In this document: piece by piece, positions 8,277 through 18,200 of the stretch | Layout: each line of letters begins with the position of its first letter | Position numbering within the stretch: position 1 is the stretch's first letter | Source: Mesorhizobium hawassense | Lineage (GTDB): Bacteria > Pseudomonadota > Alphaproteobacteria > Rhizobiales > Rhizobiaceae | Assembly (NCBI RefSeq): GCF_003289945.1 | Contig: NZ_QMBP01000006.1 | Location: 1-64,000 of the forward strand | Reading direction: 5' to 3' | DNA length: 64,000 nucleotides | Notes under the pieces: model-generated | What the model was told of the DNA's origin: nothing | Databases searched by the model: none | Seen by the model: only the letters and a program-made list of their open reading frames with translations | Position numbers and translations under genes: made by a program

Positions 8277-8486
8277 GGGACAATCGCATAGGGCGCTCCC
8301 CCTCTCCGTCTCGGCTTCGCCGAGCCACCTCTCCCCCACCTCTGGCGGGGGCGAGGATCCCAAGCTTGCAAAGGCCGCGCCGTCCGGCGGTTAGCGTTTC
8401 CTCGCCCCCACAAAGTGGGGGAGAGGTGGCTCGGCGCACAGCGCCGAGACGGAGAGGGGGCTGGCGCTGCCATATGCGATTGTCCC
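8277..8486. repeat. Large inverted repeat (about 210 bp) between divergent genes
   Basis: The left arm starts GGGACAATCGCATA at 8277 and the right arm ends TATGCGATTGTCCC at 8486. Inside, CCTCTCCGTCTCGGC...GAGCCACCTCTCCCCCA is mirrored by TGGGGGAGAGGTGGCTC...GCCGAGACGGAGAGG. The arms enclose a loop of roughly 80 bases. A partial relative with CATATGCGATTG lies at about 52650. This fills most of the 364-bp gap 8178-8541. No promoter is obvious outside it. Confidence 0.8.
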
Positions 8487-8541
8487 GCCCCCCGAGGGGC
8501 TCCGCCTTGCCTCACCCGCCATCACCCGGCATAGATCGGCC

Positions 8542-9420
8542 ATGACCGTCGACACCTACCGCCCGCGCCGCTCGGTGCTCTACATCCCGGCCTCCAACGA
8601 CAAGGCGCTCGCCAAGCTCGCCTCGCTTGCCTGCGACGCGGTCATCATCGACCTCGAGGACGGCGTCCTGCCCGCCGACAAGGCCGCGGCGCGCGACAAG
8701 ATTGCCGGCATCCTCGCCGGCCCCCAAAGGCGCTGCGAGATGGTGGTGCGCATCAATCCGCTCGCCAGCGAATGGGGCGCCGACGATCTCGTGGCCGTGG
8801 CCAGGGCCGAGCCCGACGGCATCCTTCTGCCCAAGATCGGTACGCCGCGCGACATCCTCGAAGCCGGCGACCTGCTCGACGACAATTTCGCGCCGGACAG
8901 CGTGAGACTATGGGCGATGGTCGAGACGCCCAAGGCGCTGCTCAACATCGGCGCGATCGCCGAGCTCGGCCGCGACCCGGCTTCGCGGCTGGCTTGTTTC
9001 GTTGCCGGAACGAACGACCTGGTGAAGAGCACCGGCGTTCTGGCGACGCCTGACCGGCGCTATCTGATGCCCTGGCTGCTGCAGCTCGTGCTCGCCGCGC
9101 GCGCCGGCGGCCTCGACGTCATCGACGGCGTCGCCAATGATTTTCGCGACCTCGACGCCCTGGCGCGCGAATGCGCCGAAGCGGCGGCCGTGGGCTTCGA
9201 CGGCAAGTCGCTGATCCATCCCGCCCAGATCGAGGCGGCGAACCACGCTTTTTCGCCGTCGCCCGAGGCGCTGGCCAGGGCCGGCGCGATCAGGGACGCG
9301 TTCGCGCGGCCCGAAAACGCCGGCAGGGGCGTCATTGCGATGGATGGCCGCATGGTCGAGCGGCTGCATCTGGCGGAAGCGGAGAAACTTCTGGCGAAGG
9401 CCGCGATCATCGGCGCATGA
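8542..9420 (+). CDS. HpcH/HpaI aldolase-type CoA ester lyase (CitE-like)
   Basis: 292 residues. RRSVLYIPASNDKALAKL opens the TIM barrel. Metal/substrate motifs follow: DAVIIDLEDGVLPADK (about 34-49), the Arg of VVRINPLASEWG, PKIGTPRDI, and the glutamate of WAMVETPKALLNI. GFDGKSLIHPAQI, typical of the CitE/Mcl family, is near residue 222. Enzymes of this group cleave or form malyl-, citramalyl- or beta-methylmalyl-CoA. The exact substrate is not decidable, and there are no citrate lyase alpha or gamma subunit genes nearby. It is divergent from the DUF4173 operon. Confidence 0.88.
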   Translation: MTVDTYRPRRSVLYIPASNDKALAKLASLACDAVIIDLEDGVLPADKAAARDKIAGILAGPQRRCEMVVRINPLASEWGADDLVAVARAEPDGILLPKIGTPRDILEAGDLLDDNFAPDSVRLWAMVETPKALLNIGAIAELGRDPASRLACFVAGTNDLVKSTGVLATPDRRYLMPWLLQLVLAARAGGLDVIDGVANDFRDLDALARECAEAAAVGFDGKSLIHPAQIEAANHAFSPSPEALARAGAIRDAFARPENAGRGVIAMDGRMVERLHLAEAEKLLAKAAIIGA

Positions 9421-9489
9421 TGCGCCGGGCGCGAAACACGATTTTCAGAACCGGGAGCGGCTTTCCCGCCCCACGACAGGATAGGCTCC

Positions 9490-9696
9490 ATGAAACTCTA
9501 CCGCTTCCTCACCGGCCCTGACGACGCCACCTTCTGCCACAAGGTAACGGCGGCGCTGAACAAGGGCTGGCACCTGTTCGGCTCGCCGACTTACGGCTTT
9601 GACCAGGCAAGCAATGCGATGCGCTGCGGCCAGGCCGTGGTGAAGGACGTCGAAGGCCAGGAATACACAGCCGACACCAAGCTCAGCGACTGGTAA
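9490..9696 (+). CDS. DUF1737 small protein
   Basis: 68 residues covering the whole DUF1737 domain: YRFLTGPDDATFCHKVTAAL, then KGWHLFGSPTYGFD and GQAVVKDVEGQEY. It is a short conserved protein of unknown function in proteobacteria. It lies 69 bp behind the CitE-like gene on the same strand and may be co-transcribed. ATG 9490 is preceded by GACAGGATAGG. No membrane segment or signal is visible. Confidence 0.88.
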   Translation: MKLYRFLTGPDDATFCHKVTAALNKGWHLFGSPTYGFDQASNAMRCGQAVVKDVEGQEYTADTKLSDW

Positions 9697-9708
9697 TGGC
9701 TTAAGCGC

Positions 9709-10149
9709 TCAACTCGCCGCCGTCTGCTGCTCGGCCGCCTCCTCGATCCGCTCCATGTCGTCGTCCGACAGGCCGAAATGGTGGCCGATCTCGTGGATCA
9801 GCACATGGGTGACGATGTCGCCCAGCGTCTCTTCGTTCTCGGCCCAATAGTCGAGGATGGCGCGGCGGTAGAGCGTGATGCGGTTCGGACCCTCGCCGGT
9901 CTGCGGGTTCCAGCGCTCGGCGATGCCGCGCCCCTCGAACAGGCCGAGCAGGTCGAAGGGCGTCTCCAGCGACAGGTCGTCCATGATCTCGTCGGTCGGG
10001 AAATCGGCGATCTGGATGATGATCTCGCCGGTGAGCTTGCGGAACTCTTCCGGCAGATGGGCATAGGTCTCCAGCGCGAGAAGCTCCATCTCGTCCATCG
10101 ACGGCGAGAGCTGGTCGTGCCAGGTGCGTGTCTTGTAGATACGGGCCAT
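9709..10149 (-). CDS. Zincin-like metallopeptidase family protein
   Basis: 146 residues. The HExxH zinc signature is present as VLIHEIGHHFGLSDDDMERI (about 117-136), with His and Asp after it as in the zincin-like DUF1025/possibly-metalloprotease family. The front half (MDEMELLALETYAHLPEEFR) and GRGIAERWNP with RITLYRRAILDYW are also characteristic. These are small cytoplasmic proteins of undefined substrate. It is convergent with the DUF1737 gene, with 12 bp between the stops. Confidence 0.88.
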   Translation of the reverse strand: MARIYKTRTWHDQLSPSMDEMELLALETYAHLPEEFRKLTGEIIIQIADFPTDEIMDDLSLETPFDLLGLFEGRGIAERWNPQTGEGPNRITLYRRAILDYWAENEETLGDIVTHVLIHEIGHHFGLSDDDMERIEEAAEQQTAAS

Positions 10150-10276
10150 GAAATGTCCTTTGATCCCGGCATATAGGCTTTCGCGCCGACAGAGGCAAAT
10201 GAGCCGGCAATTCCTGGTTTCGAATCCTTTGTGAATCGGCTATGGCTCGGTTCCGGTCATGATTCAGGAGTTTCTC

Positions 10277-10909
10277 ATGCCGGACCTTTCCACCCTCGGA
10301 CTTTTCGCCATCGCCTGCCTCGCGCTGACCGCCACGCCGGGGCCGGACATGTTGTTGATCGCCTCGCGCAGCGCCAGCCAGGGGCGCGCCTCGGGCCTCG
10401 CGACCTATGCCGGCATTGCCGCCGGCACCTATTGCCATGCGCTGGCCGCCGCCTTCGGCCTGTCGCAGTTGTTCCTGGCGGCGCCGATCGCTTACGACGT
10501 CGTGCGCTATGCCGGCGCCGCCTACCTCGCTTATCTCGCCTGGAAGGCATTCCGTTCCGACGGGGCGCCGCTCGCGCCGGCCACTGGCCTGCCGCGCTAT
10601 TCGCGCGTACGCATCTTCCGGCAGGGCCTGCTGACCAATCTGCTCAACCCGAAGATGGCGCTGTTCGTGCTGGCGCTGTTCCCGCAATTCGTGCATCCCG
10701 AAACGGGATCCGTGGCGGGCCAGATCCTGGTGCTGGCGACCGTCCTCAATTTGATCGGGCTGCTGGTCAATGGGCTGGTAATCCTGACCGCGAGCCGCTT
10801 CGGCGCCGCTCTGTCGCGGCGCACGCGGTTTCGGCGCGCGCCGCAAATCCTGCTCGGAACCGTCTTCGCCGGACTGGCGGCACGGCTGGCCTTCGTCGGC
10901 CAGCGTTGA
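10277..10909 (+). CDS. LysE-family exporter (RhtB type)
   Basis: 210 residues. AGGAG at 10266-10270 sits 6 bases before ATG 10277, so this start is preferred to ATG 10259. About six membrane helices. The family hallmark near the N-terminus is CLALTATPGPDMLLIASRS, followed by GRASGLATYAGIAAGTYCHA, and FRQGLLTNLLNPKMALFVLA in the middle. RhtB/LysE proteins export amino acids or their analogues from the cytoplasm by proton antiport. The substrate cannot be told. It is a single gene, with the zincin-like gene divergent on its left. Confidence 0.9.
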   Translation: MPDLSTLGLFAIACLALTATPGPDMLLIASRSASQGRASGLATYAGIAAGTYCHALAAAFGLSQLFLAAPIAYDVVRYAGAAYLAYLAWKAFRSDGAPLAPATGLPRYSRVRIFRQGLLTNLLNPKMALFVLALFPQFVHPETGSVAGQILVLATVLNLIGLLVNGLVILTASRFGAALSRRTRFRRAPQILLGTVFAGLAARLAFVGQR

Positions 10910-10988
10910 AACCAGGGCGAATCCTTAAGGAATCGATTCCGTTCCCATTGCGATGTATGCAATCGGGAATTGGAATGGGTGGGGCGTC

Positions 10989-11819
10989 ATGGCTCTTGCA
11001 TGTGGGACGGTTTGTCAGCCGGAGGAAGTTAGGCGCGTGGTGCGCTATTTCCCTTCATCGACAAAGCCGGCGCTGGTTGGCACAGATGCGGGCAACGGCT
11101 ACCTCAAAGGGGCACAAAGCCCAGCTGGCGCTACGGCCCTTATTTCGGAACTTGTCGCGGCAGAGCTTGGCACGCAGATGTGCCTCGACATCCCGCCATT
11201 TGCTGTGGTGTGGGCGATTGAGATCGATATCCCAATGCTCGATCATCATGGCCACATTCTTCCGCCAGCCTTTTTCTCAAAGCACATCGAAGGCGTTCCG
11301 AGCGACGGGACCGATGAGTTTGTGAAGCGACTAGACGATCCAAACGACCTTGCCCGACTGATCGTCTTTGATACCTGGATCAGGAATGGCGACCGATGTT
11401 TCCCTACGGAGGCAGAAGGCGTCTATAACCTCAATCGGGACAATCTGCTCTTCGAGACGCTTGGCGATAGGCTCTACCGGTTAGCGCCCATAGATCACTC
11501 CCACTGCATCGTGGATGTCCAGTTCGATACAGCCGAGTTGAGGGACCAAGCCCTGATCCGCGACGAAAATGTCTATGGCTTTTTCCCGGAATTTCGGCCC
11601 TATATAAGTGCGGGCGCAGTCGCAGAAGCAGTGCAGGCGATGCTGTCCATCAACCGCGCAGCCTTAGACGAAATTGTTAATTCGGTCCCGCCAGAATGGG
11701 GACTCGGAGCGCAAGAACGACTCGACCTAGCAAGTTTTTTTGAGCAGAGGGCCGATTTCCTTGCTCAATCGTTACCGATGAAACTCGTTGAACAACCAAT
11801 GCTACGGAACATGCCATGA
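10989..11819 (+). CDS. HipA-like kinase domain protein, paired with DUF3037
   Basis: 276 residues from ATG 10989 (ATG 10953 is also in frame). The Lys of DAGNGYLKGAQ fits ATP binding. FDTWIRNGDRCFP contains the N-x-D-R loop expected for catalysis, NLNRDNLLFE follows, and LAPIDHSHCI could carry the metal-binding Asp. This resembles the C-terminal kinase fold of HipA, the toxin kinase, but no HipA N-terminal subdomain or HipB antitoxin is present. The gene ends by overlapping the DUF3037 start (ATGA at 11816). By eye, base composition is less GC-rich than its neighbours, suggesting acquisition. Role unknown; the pair is often met in accessory regions. Confidence 0.75.
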   Translation: MALACGTVCQPEEVRRVVRYFPSSTKPALVGTDAGNGYLKGAQSPAGATALISELVAAELGTQMCLDIPPFAVVWAIEIDIPMLDHHGHILPPAFFSKHIEGVPSDGTDEFVKRLDDPNDLARLIVFDTWIRNGDRCFPTEAEGVYNLNRDNLLFETLGDRLYRLAPIDHSHCIVDVQFDTAELRDQALIRDENVYGFFPEFRPYISAGAVAEAVQAMLSINRAALDEIVNSVPPEWGLGAQERLDLASFFEQRADFLAQSLPMKLVEQPMLRNMP

Positions 11820-12619
11820 GCGACCGACAGGGCTTCTATTCCGTTATCCAATACTCGCCGGCTCCCGACCGGTTCGAGTTCGTCAACATTGGCGTCGTCG
11901 TCTTTGCGCCGACAGGCGAAGTGCGCGTGAAGGTCGAGCCGGATATAAAACGCATCGAAAAGGTGTTCGGTCCTCAGGACAAACAGCATCTCCGTATGCT
12001 CCGGGACTCTATCCAGAATCGGATAAAGGCTGATTTCCCGTCGCGCTGGGATCGCCATTCGGTCGAGAGATTTATCGATCTGCGTTCGGGCATGGTGCAA
12101 ATGTCGAGGCCTTTGCCCTTCTTGGTCAAGAACGCAGAGCAGGACTTGGCGGCTCTGTTCGAGGAGATGGTCAAACAGTCCCCGAAGCACTTGCGTAGTA
12201 CCAGAGCTGCGTCGGTGCTTCGTAGGCGCTTAAATCAAGCAGGCGTCCTGAATCTGATCGACGAGCGTCCGCAGGCGGTCCAACTCCCGCAGTCCGTCGA
12301 GGTGAAAGCGCCTTTTGCCTACCAGAACGGAGCTTACAACTATATCGATCCGGTGCGGCTGGAGGGTGAAACGAACGAGGCTTTCAAGGAGGCTGCCAGC
12401 CGCGCTGTGAAAGGGCAGTGGCTGGAGGACGCCTCGTCGTCAAAAAAGAAGCTGATAGTCGTTGGCGATCTTTCCGCGCAGCCACAGAGCTTTGCTGGGG
12501 CTATTCACGACCTCATGCTCGGGCATCATGTCTCGTTCTTCGATATGGACAACCTTGATCCATTAATCGCAGACATCAAGAAGGCGGCCGAGGATCACGG
12601 CGGCCCAAAAGCTTATTGA
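11816..12619 (+). CDS. DUF3037 protein, partner of the HipA-like kinase
   Basis: 267 residues starting in the stop of the kinase gene (4-base overlap). The N-terminal motif FYSVIQYSPAPDRFEFVNIG, with GVVVFAP, defines DUF3037. A middle block has FGPQDKQHLRMLRDSI and QSPKHLRSTRAASVLRR. The C-terminal part (KKKLIVVGDLSAQP) is less typical and may be a separate alpha/beta domain of about 60 residues. Function is unknown; the tight coupling implies the two proteins act together, for instance kinase plus target or regulator. Composition is similar to the kinase gene. Confidence 0.75.
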   Translation: MSDRQGFYSVIQYSPAPDRFEFVNIGVVVFAPTGEVRVKVEPDIKRIEKVFGPQDKQHLRMLRDSIQNRIKADFPSRWDRHSVERFIDLRSGMVQMSRPLPFLVKNAEQDLAALFEEMVKQSPKHLRSTRAASVLRRRLNQAGVLNLIDERPQAVQLPQSVEVKAPFAYQNGAYNYIDPVRLEGETNEAFKEAASRAVKGQWLEDASSSKKKLIVVGDLSAQPQSFAGAIHDLMLGHHVSFFDMDNLDPLIADIKKAAEDHGGPKAY

Positions 12620-12805
12620 TAGCGAGTCGAAAGACGCTCCACTCTCATGAGCTTCAGGTTCCCGACCGGTGGGTTTAAACCGCCCGGATTGCTGCTGACT
12701 AAGTGATTTTGCCTTGGGGCGGTGTTGGGACGCTCGTCAGTCATTATGAGGAATAAATTCCTTGTGACTCCGCTTGACTCTTCCGGGTGCCTCTGGAATC
12801 TATAG

Positions 12806-12820
12806 GAACATAACAGGAAC
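12806..12820 (+). promoter_or_regulatory. LexA (SOS) box of the imuA-imuB-dnaE2 operon
   Basis: GAAC-ATAACAG-GAAC matches the alphaproteobacterial LexA consensus GAAC-N7-GAAC exactly. It lies 24 bp before the imuA ATG. TTGACT at 12774-12779 with AATCTA at 12797-12802 (17-bp spacing) could be the promoter, placing the box on the transcription start. Damage induction of this operon is well established in relatives. Confidence 0.9.
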
Positions 12821-12843
12821 AACTGCTGCCGGAAGTGAACGTC

Positions 12844-13848
12844 ATGGCGATGAGCGCCGTGGCGCGGGACACTGTTTTTGCCCTGCGCCGCCAGATCGCG
12901 AAGATCGAAGGAACGCTGCCCGAGCGCCTGCAGGCGCCGGCGCCTGGCGCGCCTATCGATGCTACTGGATCGGATATGACGCCGGACATGACGATCATCC
13001 GGCACGGCCTTGCCGTGGCTTCGGCGAACGCCTTCCTGCACACCGGCATTGAACGCCTCGACAGCGCCCTTGGCGGCGGCCTGCCCAAGGCAGCGCTCAG
13101 CGAGATCCATGGCCTGGAGACCCGCGATGCCGGAGCCGTCGCCGGCTTCGCGCTGTCACTCGTAAGCCTGATCCTCAGAGAGAAGCAGGGCCTGCCGATC
13201 CTTTGGGTCGGCACGGCGGAAATTTTCCATGAGGCCGGCCTTCCCTATGCCAGGGGCCTTCACGCTTTGTTCGGCATCGAGCCGGAGCAATTGCTGTTTT
13301 CCGAGGCGCCGAAACTGCTCGACGCGCTGTGGATCGCCGAGGAGGCCGCCCGCATGACGGCCTTCGCCGCCGTCATCCTCGAGGTCCGCGGCAGCCCGCA
13401 GCGGCTCGACCTCACCGCCACGCGCCGGCTGCACGCGCGGGCTCAAAGCGCCAACCGCCCGGTGCTGTTGCTGCGCCAGGCCGGCGAGGCCGACCCCACC
13501 GCGGCGCCCGTGCGCCTCATCGTCTCGGCGGCGCCGGCGGCAAACCGCGAAACGGTCGCCGGGCCGCTCGCCGGCTCGATCGGCCGCCCCGCCTTCAAAG
13601 TCGATATCGGCAAGAGCCGCACGGCCCTGCCCGGACAATTCACACTGGAGTGGAACCCCGATGAGCACGCTTTTGCCGAAAGAACAGAGAATTCTGTCGC
13701 TGTGGTTCCCGCATCTGGCCGCGGAGCGGATCCTGCGCCAGCGTCTGGGGCGGTCCTGGCGTTCCCGGCCGTCGCAACATCTGCCACTGGTGATAAGCCA
13801 TCGCGACAACAACACCCAACGCATAGCAGCCCTCGACGAGCGGGCTGA
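12844..13848 (+). CDS. imuA: ImuA, accessory factor of mutagenic translesion synthesis
   Basis: 334 residues from ATG 12844 (GGAAGTG upstream; GTG 12835 possible). It is a RecA/SulA-like fold: GIERLDSALGGGLPKAALSE opens the core, GLPILWVGTAEIFHEAGLPY and AFAAVILEVRGSPQRLDLTA are in the middle, and [14 protein letters not shown] closes it. ImuA works with ImuB and DnaE2 in SOS mutagenesis. The C-terminal 62 codons overlap imuB by 188 bp in another frame and are low-complexity, so the functional end is probably at about 13700. Confidence 0.9.
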   Translation: MAMSAVARDTVFALRRQIAKIEGTLPERLQAPAPGAPIDATGSDMTPDMTIIRHGLAVASANAFLHTGIERLDSALGGGLPKAALSEIHGLETRDAGAVAGFALSLVSLILREKQGLPILWVGTAEIFHEAGLPYARGLHALFGIEPEQLLFSEAPKLLDALWIAEEAARMTAFAAVILEVRGSPQRLDLTATRRLHARAQSANRPVLLLRQAGEADPTAAPVRLIVSAAPAANRETVAGPLAGSIGRPAFKVDIGKSRTALPGQFTLEWNPDEHAFAERTENSVAVVPASGRGADPAPASGAVLAFPAVATSATGDKPSRQQHPTHSSPRRAG

Positions 13849-15265
13849 GGCGCTCAAACTGAAGCGCGGCATGGGCATTGCCGATGCCCGCGCCATGCAT
13901 CCCTCGATCGACGTGGTCGAGGCCGACGCGGAAGCCGACCGGCGCCTGCTCGAAGGTCTTGCCGACTGGTGCGACCGTTACACGCCGCTGGTGGCGATCG
14001 ACGCCGAGGACGGGTTGTTTCTCGACGTCACCGGCTGCACGCATCTCTTCGGCGGCGAGCGCGCCATGCAGGACGAGATCCTCACCCGCTTCTTCCAGCA
14101 GGGTTTCGATGTCCGCGCCGGCCTCGCCTCCACGCCGGGCGCCGCCTGGGCGGCGGCGCGCTTCCATGGCGACCGCATCGTGGCCGGCGGCGAGGAGGAG
14201 GCGCTGCTGGCGCCGTTGCCCTTGTCGGCGCTGCGCATCGCGCCGGAGACCCGCGCCGGCCTGGAGAGTGTCGGCCTGCGCACCGCCGGCGCGGTGATGG
14301 CGGCACCGCGCGCGCCGCTCGCCCGCCGCTTCGGCGCCACCCTGCTTCTGCGCCTCGACCAGGCGCTCGGCCGCCTCGACGAGGCAGTGTCGCCGCGCCT
14401 GCCCGTCGCGCCGCTCTCGGTCGAGCGCCACCTTGCCGAGCCGGTCATGCACACCGACGACATCGAGCGGCTCATAAGCCGGCTTGCCGTCGCCTTGAAA
14501 ACCGACCTCGAACGGCGCGGCGAGGGCGCAAGGACGCTGGCGCTGCTTCTCTTCCGCGTCGACGGCGCCGTCAGCCGCATCGCCGTCGGCACCTCGCGCC
14601 CGATGCGCGAGCCGCGGCTGATCCAGAAACTGTTCCACGAGCGGCTGACCGCATTGGAGCAGAATATCGATGCCGGCTTCGGCTTCGACCTGGTGCGGCT
14701 CTCCGTGCTGTCGGTAGCCGCCTTCGACATGTTACAGGGCGACCTGACCGGCGAGGCCGACGACGATGACGCCGACATCGCGCTCTTCGCCGACCGGGTC
14801 CGCGCCCGCCTCGGCGAGGCCGCCGTGCTGAAGCCGGTCGTCGTCGAAAGCCATCTGCCGGAACGCGCCGTCAAAACCGTGCCTTTCGCCGAAGCGCCGC
14901 AGAGGCGCGCGCCGGCGGCCGGACGGACGGCGCCACCGATGACCATCTATCCGCCGGAGCGGCCGGTGCGGCTGTTCCGCTCGCCCGAGCCGATCGACGT
15001 GCCGGCGACCGAAATCCCCGAGGGTCCGCCGATGAATTTCCGCTGGCGGCGCGCGCTTTACCGCGTCGCCCGCGCCGAAGGGCCGGAGCGCATCGCCGCC
15101 GAGTGGTGGCGCCAACTGCCCGGCGAGGAAGAGGCGCCGACCCGCGACTATTACCGCATCGAGGACAGCGAAGGCCGCCGCTACTGGCTCTACCGCCAGG
15201 GCCTCTACGGCAGCGTCGAGCAGGCCGTACCGCCGCGCTGGTACATGCATGGGGTGTTCGCATGA
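13661..15265 (+). CDS. imuB: ImuB, Y-family polymerase homologue without catalytic acids
   Basis: 534 residues. The N-terminus [20 protein letters not shown] replaces the first catalytic Asp of Y-family polymerases. The second motif reads [15 protein letters not shown] instead of the usual SIDEAFLD, so it should be inactive as a polymerase. In relatives ImuB acts as the hub that binds the beta clamp, ImuA and DnaE2. A long C-terminal tail with [20 protein letters not shown] is typical. ATG 13661 lies inside imuA (188-bp overlap), and the stop overlaps the dnaE2 start in ATGA. Confidence 0.93.
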   Translation: MSTLLPKEQRILSLWFPHLAAERILRQRLGRSWRSRPSQHLPLVISHRDNNTQRIAALDERAEALKLKRGMGIADARAMHPSIDVVEADAEADRRLLEGLADWCDRYTPLVAIDAEDGLFLDVTGCTHLFGGERAMQDEILTRFFQQGFDVRAGLASTPGAAWAAARFHGDRIVAGGEEEALLAPLPLSALRIAPETRAGLESVGLRTAGAVMAAPRAPLARRFGATLLLRLDQALGRLDEAVSPRLPVAPLSVERHLAEPVMHTDDIERLISRLAVALKTDLERRGEGARTLALLLFRVDGAVSRIAVGTSRPMREPRLIQKLFHERLTALEQNIDAGFGFDLVRLSVLSVAAFDMLQGDLTGEADDDDADIALFADRVRARLGEAAVLKPVVVESHLPERAVKTVPFAEAPQRRAPAAGRTAPPMTIYPPERPVRLFRSPEPIDVPATEIPEGPPMNFRWRRALYRVARAEGPERIAAEWWRQLPGEEEAPTRDYYRIEDSEGRRYWLYRQGLYGSVEQAVPPRWYMHGVFA

Positions 15266-18200
15266 ACGCGCTGACCGTCATCCCCTATGCCGAGTTCGGC
15301 ATCCGGTCGAATTTCTCCTTCCTGCGCGGCGCCTCGAAACCCGAAGAGCTGGTGGTCACGGCGAAATTCTACGGCTTTGCCTCGATCGGCCTGGCTGACC
15401 GCAACACCGTCGCCGGCGTCGTGCGCGCCTGGCAGCAGGCCAGGGTCGAAAAGCTCGCCTATCACCCCGGCTGCCGCCTGGTGTTCGGCGACGGCACGCC
15501 GGACATCCTCGCCTACCCGCGCGACCGCCAGGGCTGGGGGCATCTCTGCCGCATGCTCACGCAAGCCAATCTGCGCGACGAGAACGAGAAGGGCGCGACG
15601 CTGCTGGAAATGAGCGACCTGCTCGAATGGGGCGATCGGATGTCGTTGGCGATCCTGCCCGATCTGTCCGGCGGCGCCGAAGACAGGCTGTCGCTCATTA
15701 GCCGGCTCAAAAATCGTTTTGGCGCGGCGCTCCGGCTGGCCGTGGCGCCGGACTATGCCGGCAATGACCGTTTCCGCATCGAGCAGGCGGCGGCGATGGC
15801 CGGAGAGGCGCGCGTGCCGCTGATGGCGACCAATGACGTGCTCTATCACGCCGCCGATCGCCGGCCGCTGCAGGACGTGCTCACCGCGATCCGCCTCAAC
15901 ACGCCGGTTTGCGAGGTCGGGCTGGAGCTGACGGCCAATGCCGAGCGCCATCTGAAGCCGCCGCTGGAAATGGCGCGGCTTTTCCGCCGCCACCCGCAGG
16001 CGCTGGCCGAGACGCTGCGCTTCGCCGACGAGCTTTCCTTCGCGCTCAGCGACCTCGAATACAATTACCCGGACGAGCCGACCGAATCCGGGCTCGGACC
16101 GCAGGCCGAGCTCGAACGCCTGGCGCGCGAAGGCGCCACCGTGCGCTATCCGGCCGGCGTTCCCGATCATGTCACGCAGCGCATCGACAGCGAGCTCGCT
16201 CTGATCGAGCGCCTGAACTATGCCCGCTATTTCCTCACCGTCCACGACATCGTCAAATTCGCGCGCAGCAAGGACATCCTTTGCCAGGGCCGTGGCTCGG
16301 CCGCCAATTCGATCATCTGCTTCTGCATCGGCATCACCGAAGTCGGCCCGGAACGCATCGACACCCTGTTCGAGCGCTTCATCTCCGAGGAGCGCAACGA
16401 ACCACCCGACATCGACGTCGATTTCGAGCATGAGCGGCGCGACGAGGTCATCGCCTATATCTACGAGAAATACAGCGCCAAGCGCACCGCTTTGGCCGCT
16501 GCCGTGATCAGCTATCGCGGCCGCTCGGCGCTGCGCGAGGTGGCGAAGGCCATGGGCCTGTCGGAGGATGTCCGCAGCGCGCTGTCCAGCACCATCTGGG
16601 GCTGGTCGACCTCCGAGCTCGGCGAAAGGGAGGCCAATGCCGGCGGTCTCGACCGCACCGATCCGCTGTCCAGGCAGGTGCTGGAGCGCGCCAACGAGAT
16701 CATGGGCTTCCCCCGCCACCTCTCCCAGCATGTCGGCGGCTTCGTCATCACCCGCGACCGGCTCGACGAGGTGGTTCCCATCGTCAAGACGGCGATGGAG
16801 GAGCGCAAGATGGTCGAGTGGGACAAGGACGACCTCGACGCGGTGAAGATCCTGAAAGTGGACGTGCTGGCCCTCGGCATGCTGACCTGCCTGAAGCGCG
16901 CCTTCACCTTGCTCACGCATCATTATCCGCAGGCGCGGGACGATTATGGGCGGCCGCTGACCCTTGCGACGCTCCGTGAAGCCGATGAGCGTGTCTATGA
17001 CATGATCTGCAGGGCCGACACGCTCGGCGTCTTCCAGATCGAGTCGCGCGCCCAGATGTCGATGCTGCCGCGCCTCAAACCACGCACCTTCTACGATCTC
17101 GTCATCGAGGTGGCGATCGTGCGTCCCGGTCCGATCCAGGGCGACATGGTGCATCCCTATCTGCGCCGCCGGCAGGGCAAGGAGGCGGTCCATTACCCCA
17201 GCCTGGAGCTGAAGAAGATCCTCGGCAAGACGCTGGGCGTGCCGCTGTTCCAGGAACAGGCGATGAAGATCGCCATCGTCGCCGGCGGCTTCCGGCCGGG
17301 CGAGGCCGACGAGCTGCGCCGTGCCATGGCGACCTTCAAGCGCACCGGCACCATCGGCAATTACCGCCAGCGCATGATCGACGGCATGGTCGGCAATGGC
17401 TACGAGAAGGAGTTTGCCGAGCGCTGTTTCAAGCAGATCGAGGGTTTTGGCGAATACGGCTTTCCCGAAAGCCACGCCGCCTCCTTCGCGCTGCTGGTCT
17501 ATGCCTCCTGCTGGTTCAAGACCTTCTATCCGGATGTCTTCTGCGCCGCGATCCTCAACGCGCAGCCGATGGGTTTCTACCAGCCGGCCCAGCTCGTGCG
17601 CGACGCGCGCGACCATGGCGTCGAGGTGCGCGAGGTCGACATCAACCATTCCGTCTGGGACTGCACGCTGGAGGAGACGGCCTTCGATCCGTCGCGCATC
17701 CTCGAGCGCCACGCCTCGATGCGTGGCGTCATCGAGACCGCGCATGCCGTGCGGCTTGGCTTCCGTCAGATCAAGGGTCTCTCCGAGGAGCGTATGGATA
17801 TAGTCGTTGGCCGCCGCGGCGAGGGCTACCGGTCGGTTCGCGATGTCTGGCTGCGTTCGGGCCTCGATGTCGGCGAGATCGAAAGGCTGGCGCAGGCCGA
17901 CGCTTTCCGCTCGATCGGGCTCGACCGTCGCTCAGCGCTCTGGGAAGTCCGCGCCCTCGACGGCAAGAGCGCCGCCGAAAAACTGCCGCTGTTCGACCAG
18001 CCGTCGCTCAGCCTGCGCGAGCTGGAGCCGGAAACCAGACTACCGAAGATGCCGCTCGGCGAGCATGTCGTGCACGACTATCGCTCGCTCGGCCTGTCGT
18101 TGAAAGAGCATCCCGTCGCCTTCCTGCGCGAACGGCTGGAGCGCGCCGGCATCACCCCCAATGCCTGCCTGCCGTCGGTGCGCGACGGCCGCCGCGTCTC

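Noticed and set aside
8014..8439. N-terminal extension of the DUF4173 frame to 8439
   Set aside because: It crosses the 210-bp inverted repeat and the coupled 55-codon ORF; the product has no hydrophobic or domain character.
10953..10988. Upstream ATG for the HipA-like kinase
   Set aside because: It adds 12 residues without similarity to the family; no ribosome-binding site stands before it.
12660..12690. Palindrome around GGTTTAAACC as terminator of the DUF3037 gene
   Set aside because: Arms are imperfect and no T-run follows; may be a chance restriction-site-like palindrome.
15205..17745. Long open frame on the minus strand opposite dnaE2 (846 codons)
   Set aside because: It mirrors a long GC-rich gene; composition lacks any domain, and dnaE2 motifs are complete on the plus strand.
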